From Bacteroidales bacterium (lineage in GTDB: Bacteria; Bacteroidota; Bacteroidia; Bacteroidales; UBA932), in NCBI GenBank assembly GCA_017471085.1, contig JAFUWW010000085.1:1-28708 (forward strand): a stretch of DNA of 28,708 nucleotides. Direction: 5' to 3'. Shown piece after piece: positions 1 to 6,267 of the stretch. Both the position numbers and the translations under genes were made by a program. A model generated the notes under the pieces. The model saw only the letters and a list, made by a program, of their open reading frames with translations, searched no databases and was not told the origin of the DNA. Every line of letters starts with the position of its first letter. Position 1 is the first letter of the stretch.

Positions 1-14
1 CTGCGCACCCGCAC

Positions 15-119
15 TAAAGCACACTTTCGCATTTCCAGGGCACATTTCGTGCTTTAGCCACACCTGCACCACCTGCCTAAAGCACACTTTCGCTCTTCCA
101 GGCCACATTTCGTGCTTCA
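15..119 (-). repeat. 63-bp-period tandem repeat, left array (two degenerate copies)
   Basis: Two 42-bp units (15-56 and 78-119) are separated by a 21-bp spacer, so the period is 63 bp. Each unit begins TAAAGCAC and ends GTGCTTTA or the variant GTGCTTCA, giving terminal inverted arms. The units match the right-end array (28433-28708) on the opposite strand. Spacer-like sequence at 1-14 shows that the array continues to the left of the window. These copies have diverged more than the right-hand ones. Confidence 0.9.
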
Positions 120-145
120 GCCAACCGAAAATGTCAATTAACATC

Positions 146-172
146 AAAAAAGGCCCGCGGAGAGCGAGCCTT
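146..172 (-). terminator. Rho-independent terminator of tRNA-Gln
   Basis: On the minus strand a 9-bp stem (AAGGCTCGC with GCGGGCCTT, one G-U pair) closes a five-base loop and is followed by a run of T. It starts about 10 bases after the tRNA 3' end. Confidence 0.85.
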
Positions 173-182
173 GAAGAAGCGG

Positions 183-253
183 TTGAGATGCAGCGATTCG
201 AACGCTGACTGAGGGAACCAAAATCCCTAGTGCTACCATTACACCACACCTCA
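183..253 (-). tRNA. tRNA-Gln (anticodon TTG)
   Basis: The minus strand folds as a complete cloverleaf of 71 bases. The acceptor stem is TGAGGTG with CATCTCA (one G-U). The anticodon stem AGGGA/TCCCT closes the loop TTTTGGT, anticodon TTG. The T stem CAGCG/CGCTG closes TTCGAAT. The discriminator is A and CCA is not encoded, so it must be added after transcription. It has its own promoter at 264-293 and a terminator at 146-172. Confidence 0.95.
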
Positions 254-263
254 ATTCCGGGTG

Positions 264-293
264 CAAAGATATAAAAAACCTTTCTTAAAACAA
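264..293 (-). promoter_or_regulatory. Promoter of tRNA-Gln
   Basis: On the minus strand TTG (291-293) is followed after 19 bp by TATCTTTG (264-271), the Bacteroidetes primary sigma consensus. The -7 box ends 10 bases before the tRNA. The -33 part overlaps the stop codon end of the small gene at 285-515. Confidence 0.8.
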
Positions 294-515
294 AGTGGGA
301 TGGTTCTCTTCCAGTTCCGAGAGGACTTTGTCCATGATGGCTTCCCGAAAGAGCGCCGCCTTGGCGTGGACCTTGAATCTGGAGCAATACTCGTCGATGG
401 CCGCCAGTTCGCCGTCGTTGAAATAGAGCACATACCGGTTCTTTCGGAGGAGAAGCTGTTTCTGTTTCTCCAGATAGGCGGGATCCACCCCGGGTATGCG
501 CTTTCTTTTAGCCAT
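285..515 (-). CDS. Small basic protein, possibly ribbon-helix-helix-like
   Basis: This 76-residue protein has a Lys/Arg-rich N-terminus (MAKRKRIPGVDP). Next comes a short predicted strand (RYVLYF), then two helices: ELAAIDEYCSRF, and the longer AKAALFREAIMDKVLSEL. One strand followed by two helices resembles a ribbon-helix-helix fold and would suit a DNA-binding role, but that is inference from the pattern. I believe similar small proteins are common in Bacteroidales without a known function. It starts 12 bases after the stop of the thioredoxin-like gene and is probably the last gene of the lon-ung-coaD run. Its 3' end carries the tRNA-Gln promoter. Confidence 0.7.
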   Translation of the reverse strand: MAKRKRIPGVDPAYLEKQKQLLLRKNRYVLYFNDGELAAIDEYCSRFKVHAKAALFREAIMDKVLSELEENHPTLF

Positions 516-527
516 CGTACAAAGTTA

Positions 528-1985
528 TCATTTTTTCAGCAAATCCACATACCGGTGGACCACCGTGCCGTTTTTGTCCAGTTCCAGCACAAAGGGAAGG
601 GCGGCCAGGTCGAAGGTGTCCAGCAGGATCAGCGCCCGGTCCGGATCACGGGAAAACAGGTCCTCCATATCCACCAGCAGCACCCGCAGTTTGCGGTTCT
701 CCTTGACCAGGGCGTCCACGGCCGCCAGGTTTTCCCGGCACTGGTTGCAGCCGGGAGAGTAGAAGACGACATACGCCGGATCGCCCTTGAGCGAGCGGAG
801 GGAGAAATCGCCCTCCCGGGAGGACTTCACGAACAGGCAGCCTTTCCGGCGCAGCGTTCCGTGTACGGTAAGGTCGGGCACCGGGGAACCCACGGGCGTA
901 CGGGCGACCAGGTCTTCCAGCAAATCGGCCAGGGAAAGCACCTGGGCGCGGTCTTCCGGCGTGTCCCAGACATCGTCGACACGGATGAACTTGTTGATAA
1001 ATGGGACGATGGCATCCCGGTATGGTTCCGAGCGCTGGGAGAAAAGGTAGTACAGCAAATCACCTTCCGTCTGCTTGAAAGCCTCCACGTTCCCTTCCCC
1101 GAAGGTGCGGGCGGCCAGGTAATCGGCCACGTCCATCACATCGGAGGTGGAGAGCGTGTCGCCATAGGCGCTGAACAGCTGGCGGAAGCGGTCCATCTGG
1201 ACCGGATCTCCGTAGGAGTAGGTGTTGGTGGAGAATTCCTTTCCCAGCAGCATCTTGAGGGCGGGCGTATCCAGTTTCCTGCCCAGGATGGTGCCGGACG
1301 GGCTGATCAGGAACATTCCGGGCGTCTGCAGCACCCCGTACTGGATCTGCCAGTCGCTTTCGTGCTCCGGATCCCAAAGATGCACCGCCCCGGGAAGCTG
1401 TTCCCGGTATGCCGCCCAGGCTCCGGCATCGTCCCCCACGTTCACGGCATAGACCGTGAGGGGGTATGTGTCTTCCTGCATCAGGTCCCGCAGACGGGAG
1501 GTCTCCACTTTGCAGGTGGAGCAGGAGGTGTCGTAGAAATAGATGACGCTGTAACCCTCGGCTTTGGGGATGCGGACCTCTCTGCCGGAGGGGTCTTTCA
1601 GGGTGGTTTCCGGAGCCTGGTTGCCGATAAGGGAGTTCTTGTTGAACATCACAAACACCTGGGCATTCATCAGGTCGCCGTCGCTGTGCATGGGCACCGC
1701 GCCCGAAAGGAACCACTTCTGGGCGACATGGACGGCCACGGCCTCGTCACCCATGATCCTGGACTGCAGATAATGGTCATAGACCTTGAGGGCCACGAAC
1801 TGCCTTACCGCGGAATCCCGGCAGCTTTCGATCAGAAAGTCGCATTCGGCGTTCTGCACGTCGGCGCTTTCACCGGCGAGGGCGGTGAAATACTCCTCCA
1901 GCTTGGAGCCCAGCTCTTCGTAATCCTGTGCACGGAGGGTGAGCGCCAGCAGGCAGCCGGCAACCAGGGCAAGCCACTTTCTCAT
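528..1985 (-). CDS. Secreted protein with two thioredoxin-like domains
   Basis: The 485-residue product begins with a signal peptide, probably cut after LRAQ (residue 20); LVAGC at residues 7-11 also resembles a lipobox, so a lipoprotein is possible. An alpha-helical region (about 21-120) precedes a first thioredoxin-like fold with the redox motif CSTC at 155-158 and the cis-Pro region QTPGMFLI. A second thioredoxin-like fold at the C-terminus has CNQC at 413-416 and its cis-Pro in LPFVL. The organisation resembles TlpA/AhpC-TSA-type Bacteroidetes proteins with a DUF5106-like N-terminal part. The likely role is thiol-disulfide exchange in the periplasm; the substrate is unknown. Its start overlaps the coaD stop by 4 bases (ATGA), which implies translational coupling. 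Confidence 0.8.
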   Translation of the reverse strand: MRKWLALVAGCLLALTLRAQDYEELGSKLEEYFTALAGESADVQNAECDFLIESCRDSAVRQFVALKVYDHYLQSRIMGDEAVAVHVAQKWFLSGAVPMHSDGDLMNAQVFVMFNKNSLIGNQAPETTLKDPSGREVRIPKAEGYSVIYFYDTSCSTCKVETSRLRDLMQEDTYPLTVYAVNVGDDAGAWAAYREQLPGAVHLWDPEHESDWQIQYGVLQTPGMFLISPSGTILGRKLDTPALKMLLGKEFSTNTYSYGDPVQMDRFRQLFSAYGDTLSTSDVMDVADYLAARTFGEGNVEAFKQTEGDLLYYLFSQRSEPYRDAIVPFINKFIRVDDVWDTPEDRAQVLSLADLLEDLVARTPVGSPVPDLTVHGTLRRKGCLFVKSSREGDFSLRSLKGDPAYVVFYSPGCNQCRENLAAVDALVKENRKLRVLLVDMEDLFSRDPDRALILLDTFDLAALPFVLELDKNGTVVHRYVDLLKK

Positions 1986-2440
1986 AACTGCACCCCCTCG
2001 GGAATGAAGGCGGAATAGTCTCCGCCGTGTTTGAGGATATCCCGCACGGCCGACGAGCTGATGTGCGCGAACTCCTGCGCGGTAGGGATGATGATGGTCT
2101 CAATTTCCGGAGCCAGGCGGCGGTTGGCATCGGCAATGGAGCGTTCCGTCTCGAAGTCGATCATGTTCCTGACGCCGCGGACGATGTGGTGGATTCCCAT
2201 CTCACGGCAGGTGTCGATGGTAAGGTTGTCGTACTGGATCACCGACACGCCGGGAATGTCCCGGGTGGCCTGCCGGATGATGTCCAGCCGCTTCTCCATG
2301 GAGAAAAAGCCGCGCTTGTCCTGATTGATGCCCACGCCCACCACCACTTCGTCGAACATGGTGAGCGTCCGTTTCAGAATATTCAGGTGCCCGGCCGTGA
2401 AAGGGTCGAACGACCCCGGGAAAAATGCTGTCCTTTTCAT
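1982..2440 (-). CDS. coaD: Phosphopantetheine adenylyltransferase
   Basis: The enzyme joins 4'-phosphopantetheine and ATP to make dephospho-CoA, the next-to-last step of coenzyme A synthesis, in the cytosol. At 152 residues it has the usual family length. The N-terminal nucleotidyltransferase signature GSFDPFTAGH is present, with TxGH at residues 15-18. RGVRN lies at 88-92 and the ATP-binding ISSSAVR at 127-133. It overlaps ung upstream and the thioredoxin-like gene downstream by 4 bases each, so the three are translated as a coupled set. Confidence 0.97.
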   Translation of the reverse strand: MKRTAFFPGSFDPFTAGHLNILKRTLTMFDEVVVGVGINQDKRGFFSMEKRLDIIRQATRDIPGVSVIQYDNLTIDTCREMGIHHIVRGVRNMIDFETERSIADANRRLAPEIETIIIPTAQEFAHISSSAVRDILKHGGDYSAFIPEGVQL

Positions 2441-3105
2441 AATTGCCAGTCGATGGGAGTCTTTCCCTCTGCAACGAGGATTTGGTTGGTCTTGGAAAAA
2501 TGGCGGCAGCCGAAAAAGGCGCCGCGAGCCAGCGGAGACGGATGGGCGGCGAGGAGCACATGATGACGGGAAGAGTCTATCAGCGAGGCCTTTTCCGCCG
2601 CAAAACGGCCCCAGAGCAGGAAGACGATTCCCTCGCAGTGGTCCGACAGATAGCGGATGACCGCATCGGTGAATTCCTGCCAGCCAATCCGGCTGTGGGA
2701 GGTGGGCTGCCCTGCCTGTACCGTGAGGACGGCATTCAGCAGCAGCACGCCCTGCCGGGCCCAGTTCTCCAAGTTGGGGCGGCCGCTCATGCGGATGCCC
2801 AGGTCGGTTTCCACTTCCTGGAAGATATTTCTCAGGGAAGGCGGTGCCGGGATTCCGTCCGGGACAGAGAACGACAGTCCCATGGCCTGCCCGGGCCCGT
2901 GGTAAGGGTCCTGGCCCAGGATCACCACTTTCACCTGGTCCACGGGGGTAAGGTCGAATGCCCGGAAAATACGGCTTCCGGGCGGGTAGATCACCTTTCC
3001 GGCATCTTTCTCCTGATGCAGGAAACGCACCAGCGAGGCGAAATACGGTTTCTCGAATTCGCCCGAGAGAGCGTCTTTCCAGCTTTGCTCAATTTTTACG
3101 TCCAT
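2437..3105 (-). CDS. ung: Uracil-DNA glycosylase, family 1
   Basis: Ung removes uracil from DNA to start base excision repair. The 222-residue sequence carries the family 1 motifs: the water-activating loop GQDPYHG at 64-70 with catalytic Asp66, the uracil-binding LLLNAVLTV near 121-129, and the DNA-intercalating HPSPL at 188-192. Full length. Its stop overlaps the coaD start by 4 bases. The 79-bp gap to lon upstream is filled by a pair of REP-like hairpins. Confidence 0.97.
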   Translation of the reverse strand: MDVKIEQSWKDALSGEFEKPYFASLVRFLHQEKDAGKVIYPPGSRIFRAFDLTPVDQVKVVILGQDPYHGPGQAMGLSFSVPDGIPAPPSLRNIFQEVETDLGIRMSGRPNLENWARQGVLLLNAVLTVQAGQPTSHSRIGWQEFTDAVIRYLSDHCEGIVFLLWGRFAAEKASLIDSSRHHVLLAAHPSPLARGAFFGCRHFSKTNQILVAEGKTPIDWQL

Positions 3106-3113
3106 AGTCTCAT

Positions 3114-3183
3114 GATTGCCGGTCCGGCCGGCAATGACGGGTTGTTGTCACCGCTGCGTGTCATGCCCGGCAGCGACCGGGCA
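3114..3183. repeat. REP-like inverted pair (BIME/REPIN-like)
   Basis: Element A (3114-3141, plus) is a perfect 8-bp hairpin, ATTGCCGG / CCGGCAAT with loop TCCGG, followed by GACGGG. Element C (3160-3183) is the same kind of sequence on the minus strand: TTGCCCGG, a short loop, then CCGGGC and ATGAC. The two face each other across about 18 bp. The pair fills the lon-ung intergenic gap. A third copy, B, sits at 10320-10350. Confidence 0.7.
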
Positions 3184-3184
3184 A

Positions 3185-4702
3185 CTAAAACACGTAGTTG
3201 ATGACGTCGTCTATTGTTTTCACATAGACAAAGATAAGACCTTTTACGTAAATTTCCTTGATATCTTCCACATCTTTCCGGTTTTCTTCGGAAATCACGA
3301 TGGTGTGCACCCCGGCCCGCTTGGCTGCAAGGATCTTCTCCTTGATGCCGCCTACCGGCAGTACACGGCCCCTCAGGGTCATTTCTCCCGTCATGGCGAG
3401 GCCTTCCTTCACAGCCTGGCCACGGAGGGCGCTCACCATGGAGGTGACCATGGTGATGCCGGCGGAAGGGCCGTCCTTGGGCACCGCGCCTTCCGGCACA
3501 TGCAAGTGAATGTCCTTCTGCATGAACTGAGCCGTCGTAAGGCCCGCGAGCTGCGGATGCGCCTTGATATACTGCCAGGCTATCTGGGCCGATTCCTTCA
3601 TCACGTCGCCCAGGTTTCCGGTCATCGACAAGGCACCCTTTCCGTCGGAAACGGAGCTTTCCACGAACAGGATTTCCCCGCCCATCTCCGTCCAGGCCAG
3701 GCCGGTGACGACGCCGGGGCCCTCATTGCCTTTCACCGTGTCATGATAGGCCGTAGGCAGACCCAGGTATTCCTTCAGGTGCTCTGTGCGGATGACTCTC
3801 GGAAATTCCTGATTCAGGGCAATTTTCTTGGCGGTGACGCGGGCAATCTTGGCGATCTGCTTCTCCAGGCCGCGGACGCCCGATTCATGGGTGTATTCGT
3901 CGATTATCTGCTGAAGCGCGCCGTCCTCGACGGCAAGCCCGTCCGTAAGCAGGCCATGCTCTCCCAATTGCTTGGGGATGAGGTAATTCTTGGCAATCTG
4001 CATTTTCTCTTCGGCCAGGTAACCCGTCACATTGATCATCTCCATGCGGTCTTTCAGGGCCGGCTGGATGGAGCCGATTCCGTTGGCCGTGGTGATGAAC
4101 AGCACATGGGAAAGGTCGTAGTCCACATCCAGGTAATTGTCGTGGAAGGTGTTGTTCTGCTCCGGGTCCAGGGCCTCCAGCAAGGCGCTGGAAGGGTCTC
4201 CCTTGAAGTCGGAGGCCAGTTTGTCAATCTCGTCCAGGACAATCACCGGATTGGAGGTCCCCGCCCGCTGGATGCCGCTCAGGATCCGGCCCGGAAGGGC
4301 TCCCACATAGGTTTTGCGGTGACCGCGGATCTCGGCCTCGTCATGCATGCCGCCCAGCGAAATCCGCACATATTTGCGGCCCAGGGCGCGGGCCACGGAC
4401 TTGCCCAGCGAAGTCTTGCCCACGCCGGGAGGGCCCCACAGGCACAGGATGGGCGACTTCATGTTGCCCTTCAGCTTGAGCACCGCCAGGTATTCGATGA
4501 TACGCTCCTTCACGCTCTCCAGGCCGAAGTGGTCCTGGTCCAGCACTTCCTGGGCATGCGACAGGTCCAGATTGTCTTCCGACATCTCGCCCCACGGCAG
4601 GTCCAGCATGAACTGGAGGAAGGTGAGCTGGATGCTGTAGTCGGGCGAGGAAGGATTGTATTTCTCCAGTTTGGCCATCTCCTTGTCGAAGATGGCGCGC
4701 AC
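3185..4702 (-). CDS. lon: Lon protease, ATPase-protease part (downstream of an in-frame amber codon)
   Basis: This holds the AAA+ and protease parts of ATP-dependent protease Lon. Within the 505-residue reading from a GTG at 4702, Walker [10 protein letters not shown] is at 90-98 and Walker B VIVLDEID at 153-160. The protease Ser-Lys dyad is Ser413 in KDGPSAG and Lys456 in GGIKEK, with the usual spacing of 43. The frame is continuous with the upstream N-terminal part (4721-5587) except for one TAG at 4721-4723. The GTG is the only plausible restart close to the break, and no Shine-Dalgarno precedes it, so separate translation is uncertain. The natural end of the gene is also TAG. Confidence 0.85.
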   Translation of the reverse strand: MRAIFDKEMAKLEKYNPSSPDYSIQLTFLQFMLDLPWGEMSEDNLDLSHAQEVLDQDHFGLESVKERIIEYLAVLKLKGNMKSPILCLWGPPGVGKTSLGKSVARALGRKYVRISLGGMHDEAEIRGHRKTYVGALPGRILSGIQRAGTSNPVIVLDEIDKLASDFKGDPSSALLEALDPEQNNTFHDNYLDVDYDLSHVLFITTANGIGSIQPALKDRMEMINVTGYLAEEKMQIAKNYLIPKQLGEHGLLTDGLAVEDGALQQIIDEYTHESGVRGLEKQIAKIARVTAKKIALNQEFPRVIRTEHLKEYLGLPTAYHDTVKGNEGPGVVTGLAWTEMGGEILFVESSVSDGKGALSMTGNLGDVMKESAQIAWQYIKAHPQLAGLTTAQFMQKDIHLHVPEGAVPKDGPSAGITMVTSMVSALRGQAVKEGLAMTGEMTLRGRVLPVGGIKEKILAAKRAGVHTIVISEENRKDVEDIKEIYVKGLIFVYVKTIDDVINYVF

Positions 4703-4720
4703 CTCGGCCGACCACTTTTT

Positions 4721-5587
4721 CTAATCGGCCCGGCGGCGCATCTTCTCGAATTCTTCGCCCTCGTCCATGCCCAGTTCTTCCTGGATGGTGCGGAGCTGGT
4801 TGTTCAGGTAGTACTCGCGCTGCTGCTGGTCGATGTCGGTCTTGACCTTCTGGTTGATCTCCTGCCGGATCTGCAGGAGCTGGGTCTGGGTATCCAGCAC
4901 CTTCAGGAGGGCCATGCCGCGCTCATGCATGTCCAGGATGCCCAGCAGGGCCGCCCGCTCCTGGAAGTTCTCCACCTCGATGGTGGTGGCGATGAAATTC
5001 ACCAGGAAAGGGAAGCTGTCGATGGAAAGAAGGGCGCCCACCGCCTCCTTGGGGGCGAAGGACGACGACTTGACGATGGTGCTGGCGCGGTCTTTCAGCG
5101 CGTCGGACAGGACCCGCATCTCCCGTTCGTCCATCTCCGGGACAGTCTCCTCCAACATGTGCACGCGTCCTTTTAGATAGGGCTCTTCCAGGACGATGGC
5201 CTCCAGCGAGAGAATCCGCATGCCCTGGAGGATGGCAGTGATGGAGCCGTCCGGCATCTCCAGGGTCTTGATTACCTTGCAGAGTGTTCCGGTGCCGTTG
5301 AGATCGGCCTCGGAGGGGTCTTCCACGGATACGTCCACCTGGGGGAAGGCTCCCAGCCAGCCGTTGCCGGACTCGGCGTCCGACACCAGGCGGATGGACT
5401 TCTCCCGGCCCACCGTCACCGGGAAAACGGTTCCCGGAAAGATGACGGCGTTGCGGAGCGCCAGGATGGGCAGCAATTCGGGCAGAGAGGCCTCGTCCAC
5501 CTTCATGGAGGCCGCTTCCCCTACTACCGGCATGATATTGACTTCGACTCCCGAAGGAGAAAACATTTCGTTGTAATTGACTTTCAT
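4721..5587 (-). CDS. lon: Lon protease, N-terminal substrate-binding domain (ends at an in-frame amber codon)
   Basis: This covers the Lon N-terminal domain (LPELLPILALRNAVIFPGTVFPVTVGR near the start) and the long coiled-coil linker (QREYYLNNQLRTIQEELG). It ends at TAG (4721-4723) after EKMRRRAD. In intact Lon proteins of Bacteroidetes the sequence continues through a Lys-rich KKW segment, and that is what the codons after the TAG encode (KKWSAEV). I chose the ATG at 5587 (MKVNYNEMF); an upstream in-frame ATG at 5617 lies inside the CTGnCA palindrome and would add unconserved residues. Joined, the two parts give a protein of about 800 residues, the normal Lon length. Confidence 0.85.
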   Translation of the reverse strand: MKVNYNEMFSPSGVEVNIMPVVGEAASMKVDEASLPELLPILALRNAVIFPGTVFPVTVGREKSIRLVSDAESGNGWLGAFPQVDVSVEDPSEADLNGTGTLCKVIKTLEMPDGSITAILQGMRILSLEAIVLEEPYLKGRVHMLEETVPEMDEREMRVLSDALKDRASTIVKSSSFAPKEAVGALLSIDSFPFLVNFIATTIEVENFQERAALLGILDMHERGMALLKVLDTQTQLLQIRQEINQKVKTDIDQQQREYYLNNQLRTIQEELGMDEGEEFEKMRRRAD

Positions 5588-5610
5588 AAGCAGTGATAAA
5601 TACCTCCCGT

Positions 5611-5669
5611 CTGCCATTTTGTCAGTCGGGCAGGAGATAATTGACTTGCCTTTATTATTGTCAATCTCC
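5611..5669 (-). promoter_or_regulatory. Candidate control region of lon
   Basis: Two inverted repeats lie upstream of the lon ATG. The first is CTGACAAAATGGCAG at 5611-5625 (CTGnCA-N3-TGnCAG). The second pairs GGAGATTGAC with GTCAATTATCTCC over 5633-5669. Either could be an operator for stress-dependent expression; that is inference. No clear TAnnTTTG box is visible. Confidence 0.4.
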
Positions 5670-5674
5670 GTGCC

Positions 5675-5693
5675 AAGGCCGAAAAAAGGCCTT
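5675..5693. other. Small hairpin between the divergent lon and hup genes
   Basis: AAGGCC and GGCCTT pair around a seven-base GAAAAAA loop. There is no T run on either strand, so it is not a convincing terminator. Confidence 0.35.
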
Positions 5694-5729
5694 CACGCCC
5701 CATAAAATGGCAGTTTTTACACCATTAAT

Positions 5730-5760
5730 TTGGTCTTTTAGAAAATTCTTTATAAATTTG
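5730..5760 (+). promoter_or_regulatory. Promoter of hup
   Basis: TTG at 5730-5732, a 20-bp spacer and TAAATTTG at 5753-5760 match the Bacteroidetes consensus. The predicted 5' leader is about 35 bases and A-rich, as is typical for well-translated genes without a Shine-Dalgarno in this phylum. Confidence 0.75.
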
Positions 5761-5803
5761 TGCCGTTTTTCTAAAGAAAGCTAAACAAAAAAATAACATA
5801 ACT

Positions 5804-6082
5804 ATGACAAAGGCAGAGATTGTAAACGAAGTAGCTAAAACTACCGGAATTGAGAAAGTGCAGGTATTGGCTGTTGTTGAGGAATTCACCAAAGTGGTGA
5901 AGGGTTCCCTTATCGCCGGCAACCCCGTGTATCTTCGTGGCTTCGGCAGCTTCATCATCAAGCACCGCGCCCAGAAGGCCGCCCGCAACATTACCCGCAA
6001 GACTACCATGACCATCCCGGCACACGACATCCCGGCTTTCAAACCGGCCAAGAGCTTCGTCAATGCCGTCAAAGAAAAGTAA
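5804..6082 (+). CDS. hup: HU/IHF-family DNA-binding protein
   Basis: A 92-residue histone-like protein that bends and compacts DNA as a dimer. It begins MTKAEIVNEVAKTTG, contains the central VYLRGFGSFIIKHRAQKAARN (the GFGSF turn and the base of the DNA-binding arm), and has the proline-bearing arm region TIPAHDIPAFKPAKSF. Length and motif order are those of HU. It has its own promoter and precedes the 29-residue basic protein by 23 bases, with rng after that. I cannot tell HU from an IHF subunit with certainty. Confidence 0.93.
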   Translation: MTKAEIVNEVAKTTGIEKVQVLAVVEEFTKVVKGSLIAGNPVYLRGFGSFIIKHRAQKAARNITRKTTMTIPAHDIPAFKPAKSFVNAVKEK

Positions 6083-6105
6083 GTATTATTTAAACCATCA
6101 CCATT

Positions 6106-6195
6106 ATGCCTAGCGGTAAAAAGAGAAAGAGACATAAAATGGCGACGCACAAGCGTAAAAAGCGCTTGCGCAAGAACCGTCACAAGAAGAAGTAA
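6106..6195 (+). CDS. 29-aa AURKAIP1/COX24-type basic protein (probable ribosomal protein)
   Basis: This short ORF starts MPSGKKRKRHKMATHKRKK and ends RKNRHKKK. It is almost entirely Lys, Arg and His. It matches the Bacteroidetes AURKAIP1/COX24-domain family, related to the mitochondrial ribosomal protein mS38. From memory, a homologue has been seen in Bacteroidetes ribosome structures and named bL38; I could not check that here. Its position between hup and rng fits a conserved neighbourhood for the family. It is short enough to be missed by gene callers. The composition alone would be weak evidence; the match to the family pattern is what supports it. Confidence 0.85.
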   Translation: MPSGKKRKRHKMATHKRKKRLRKNRHKKK

Positions 6196-6213
6196 GATAT
6201 TTCTTCCGGAAAC

Positions 6214-6246
6214 AAAGGGCTTGCGGCAAAGACTGCAGGCCCTTTT
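6214..6246 (+). terminator. Hairpin before rng, possible weak terminator or attenuator
   Basis: An 11-bp stem, AAAGGGCTTGC with GCAGGCCCTTT (one G-U pair), closes a ten-base loop. Only four T follow before G, so termination is likely partial. It would let hup and the 29-aa gene be expressed above rng, which starts 22 bases later. Confidence 0.5.
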
Positions 6247-6267
6247 GCTATGTAAAACCTAATTCCA

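Noticed and set aside
261..2018. 585-codon open frame on the plus strand
   Set aside because: It is antisense to the thioredoxin-like gene and the small basic gene, which have clear domain matches. Long antisense frames are expected with this GC-rich codon use.
4721..4723. TAG reassigned as a sense codon
   Set aside because: rng, lptB, the barrel gene and lon itself end in TAG at their natural family lengths, so TAG works as a stop here.
3116..5176. 686-codon open frame on the plus strand
   Set aside because: Antisense shadow of lon. His/Gln/Val-rich composition and no recognisable domain.
5660..5676. Sigma-54 promoter for lon
   Set aside because: The -24 half matches, but the -12 element is TTGA rather than TTGC, so it was kept only as a remark and not as a promoter call.
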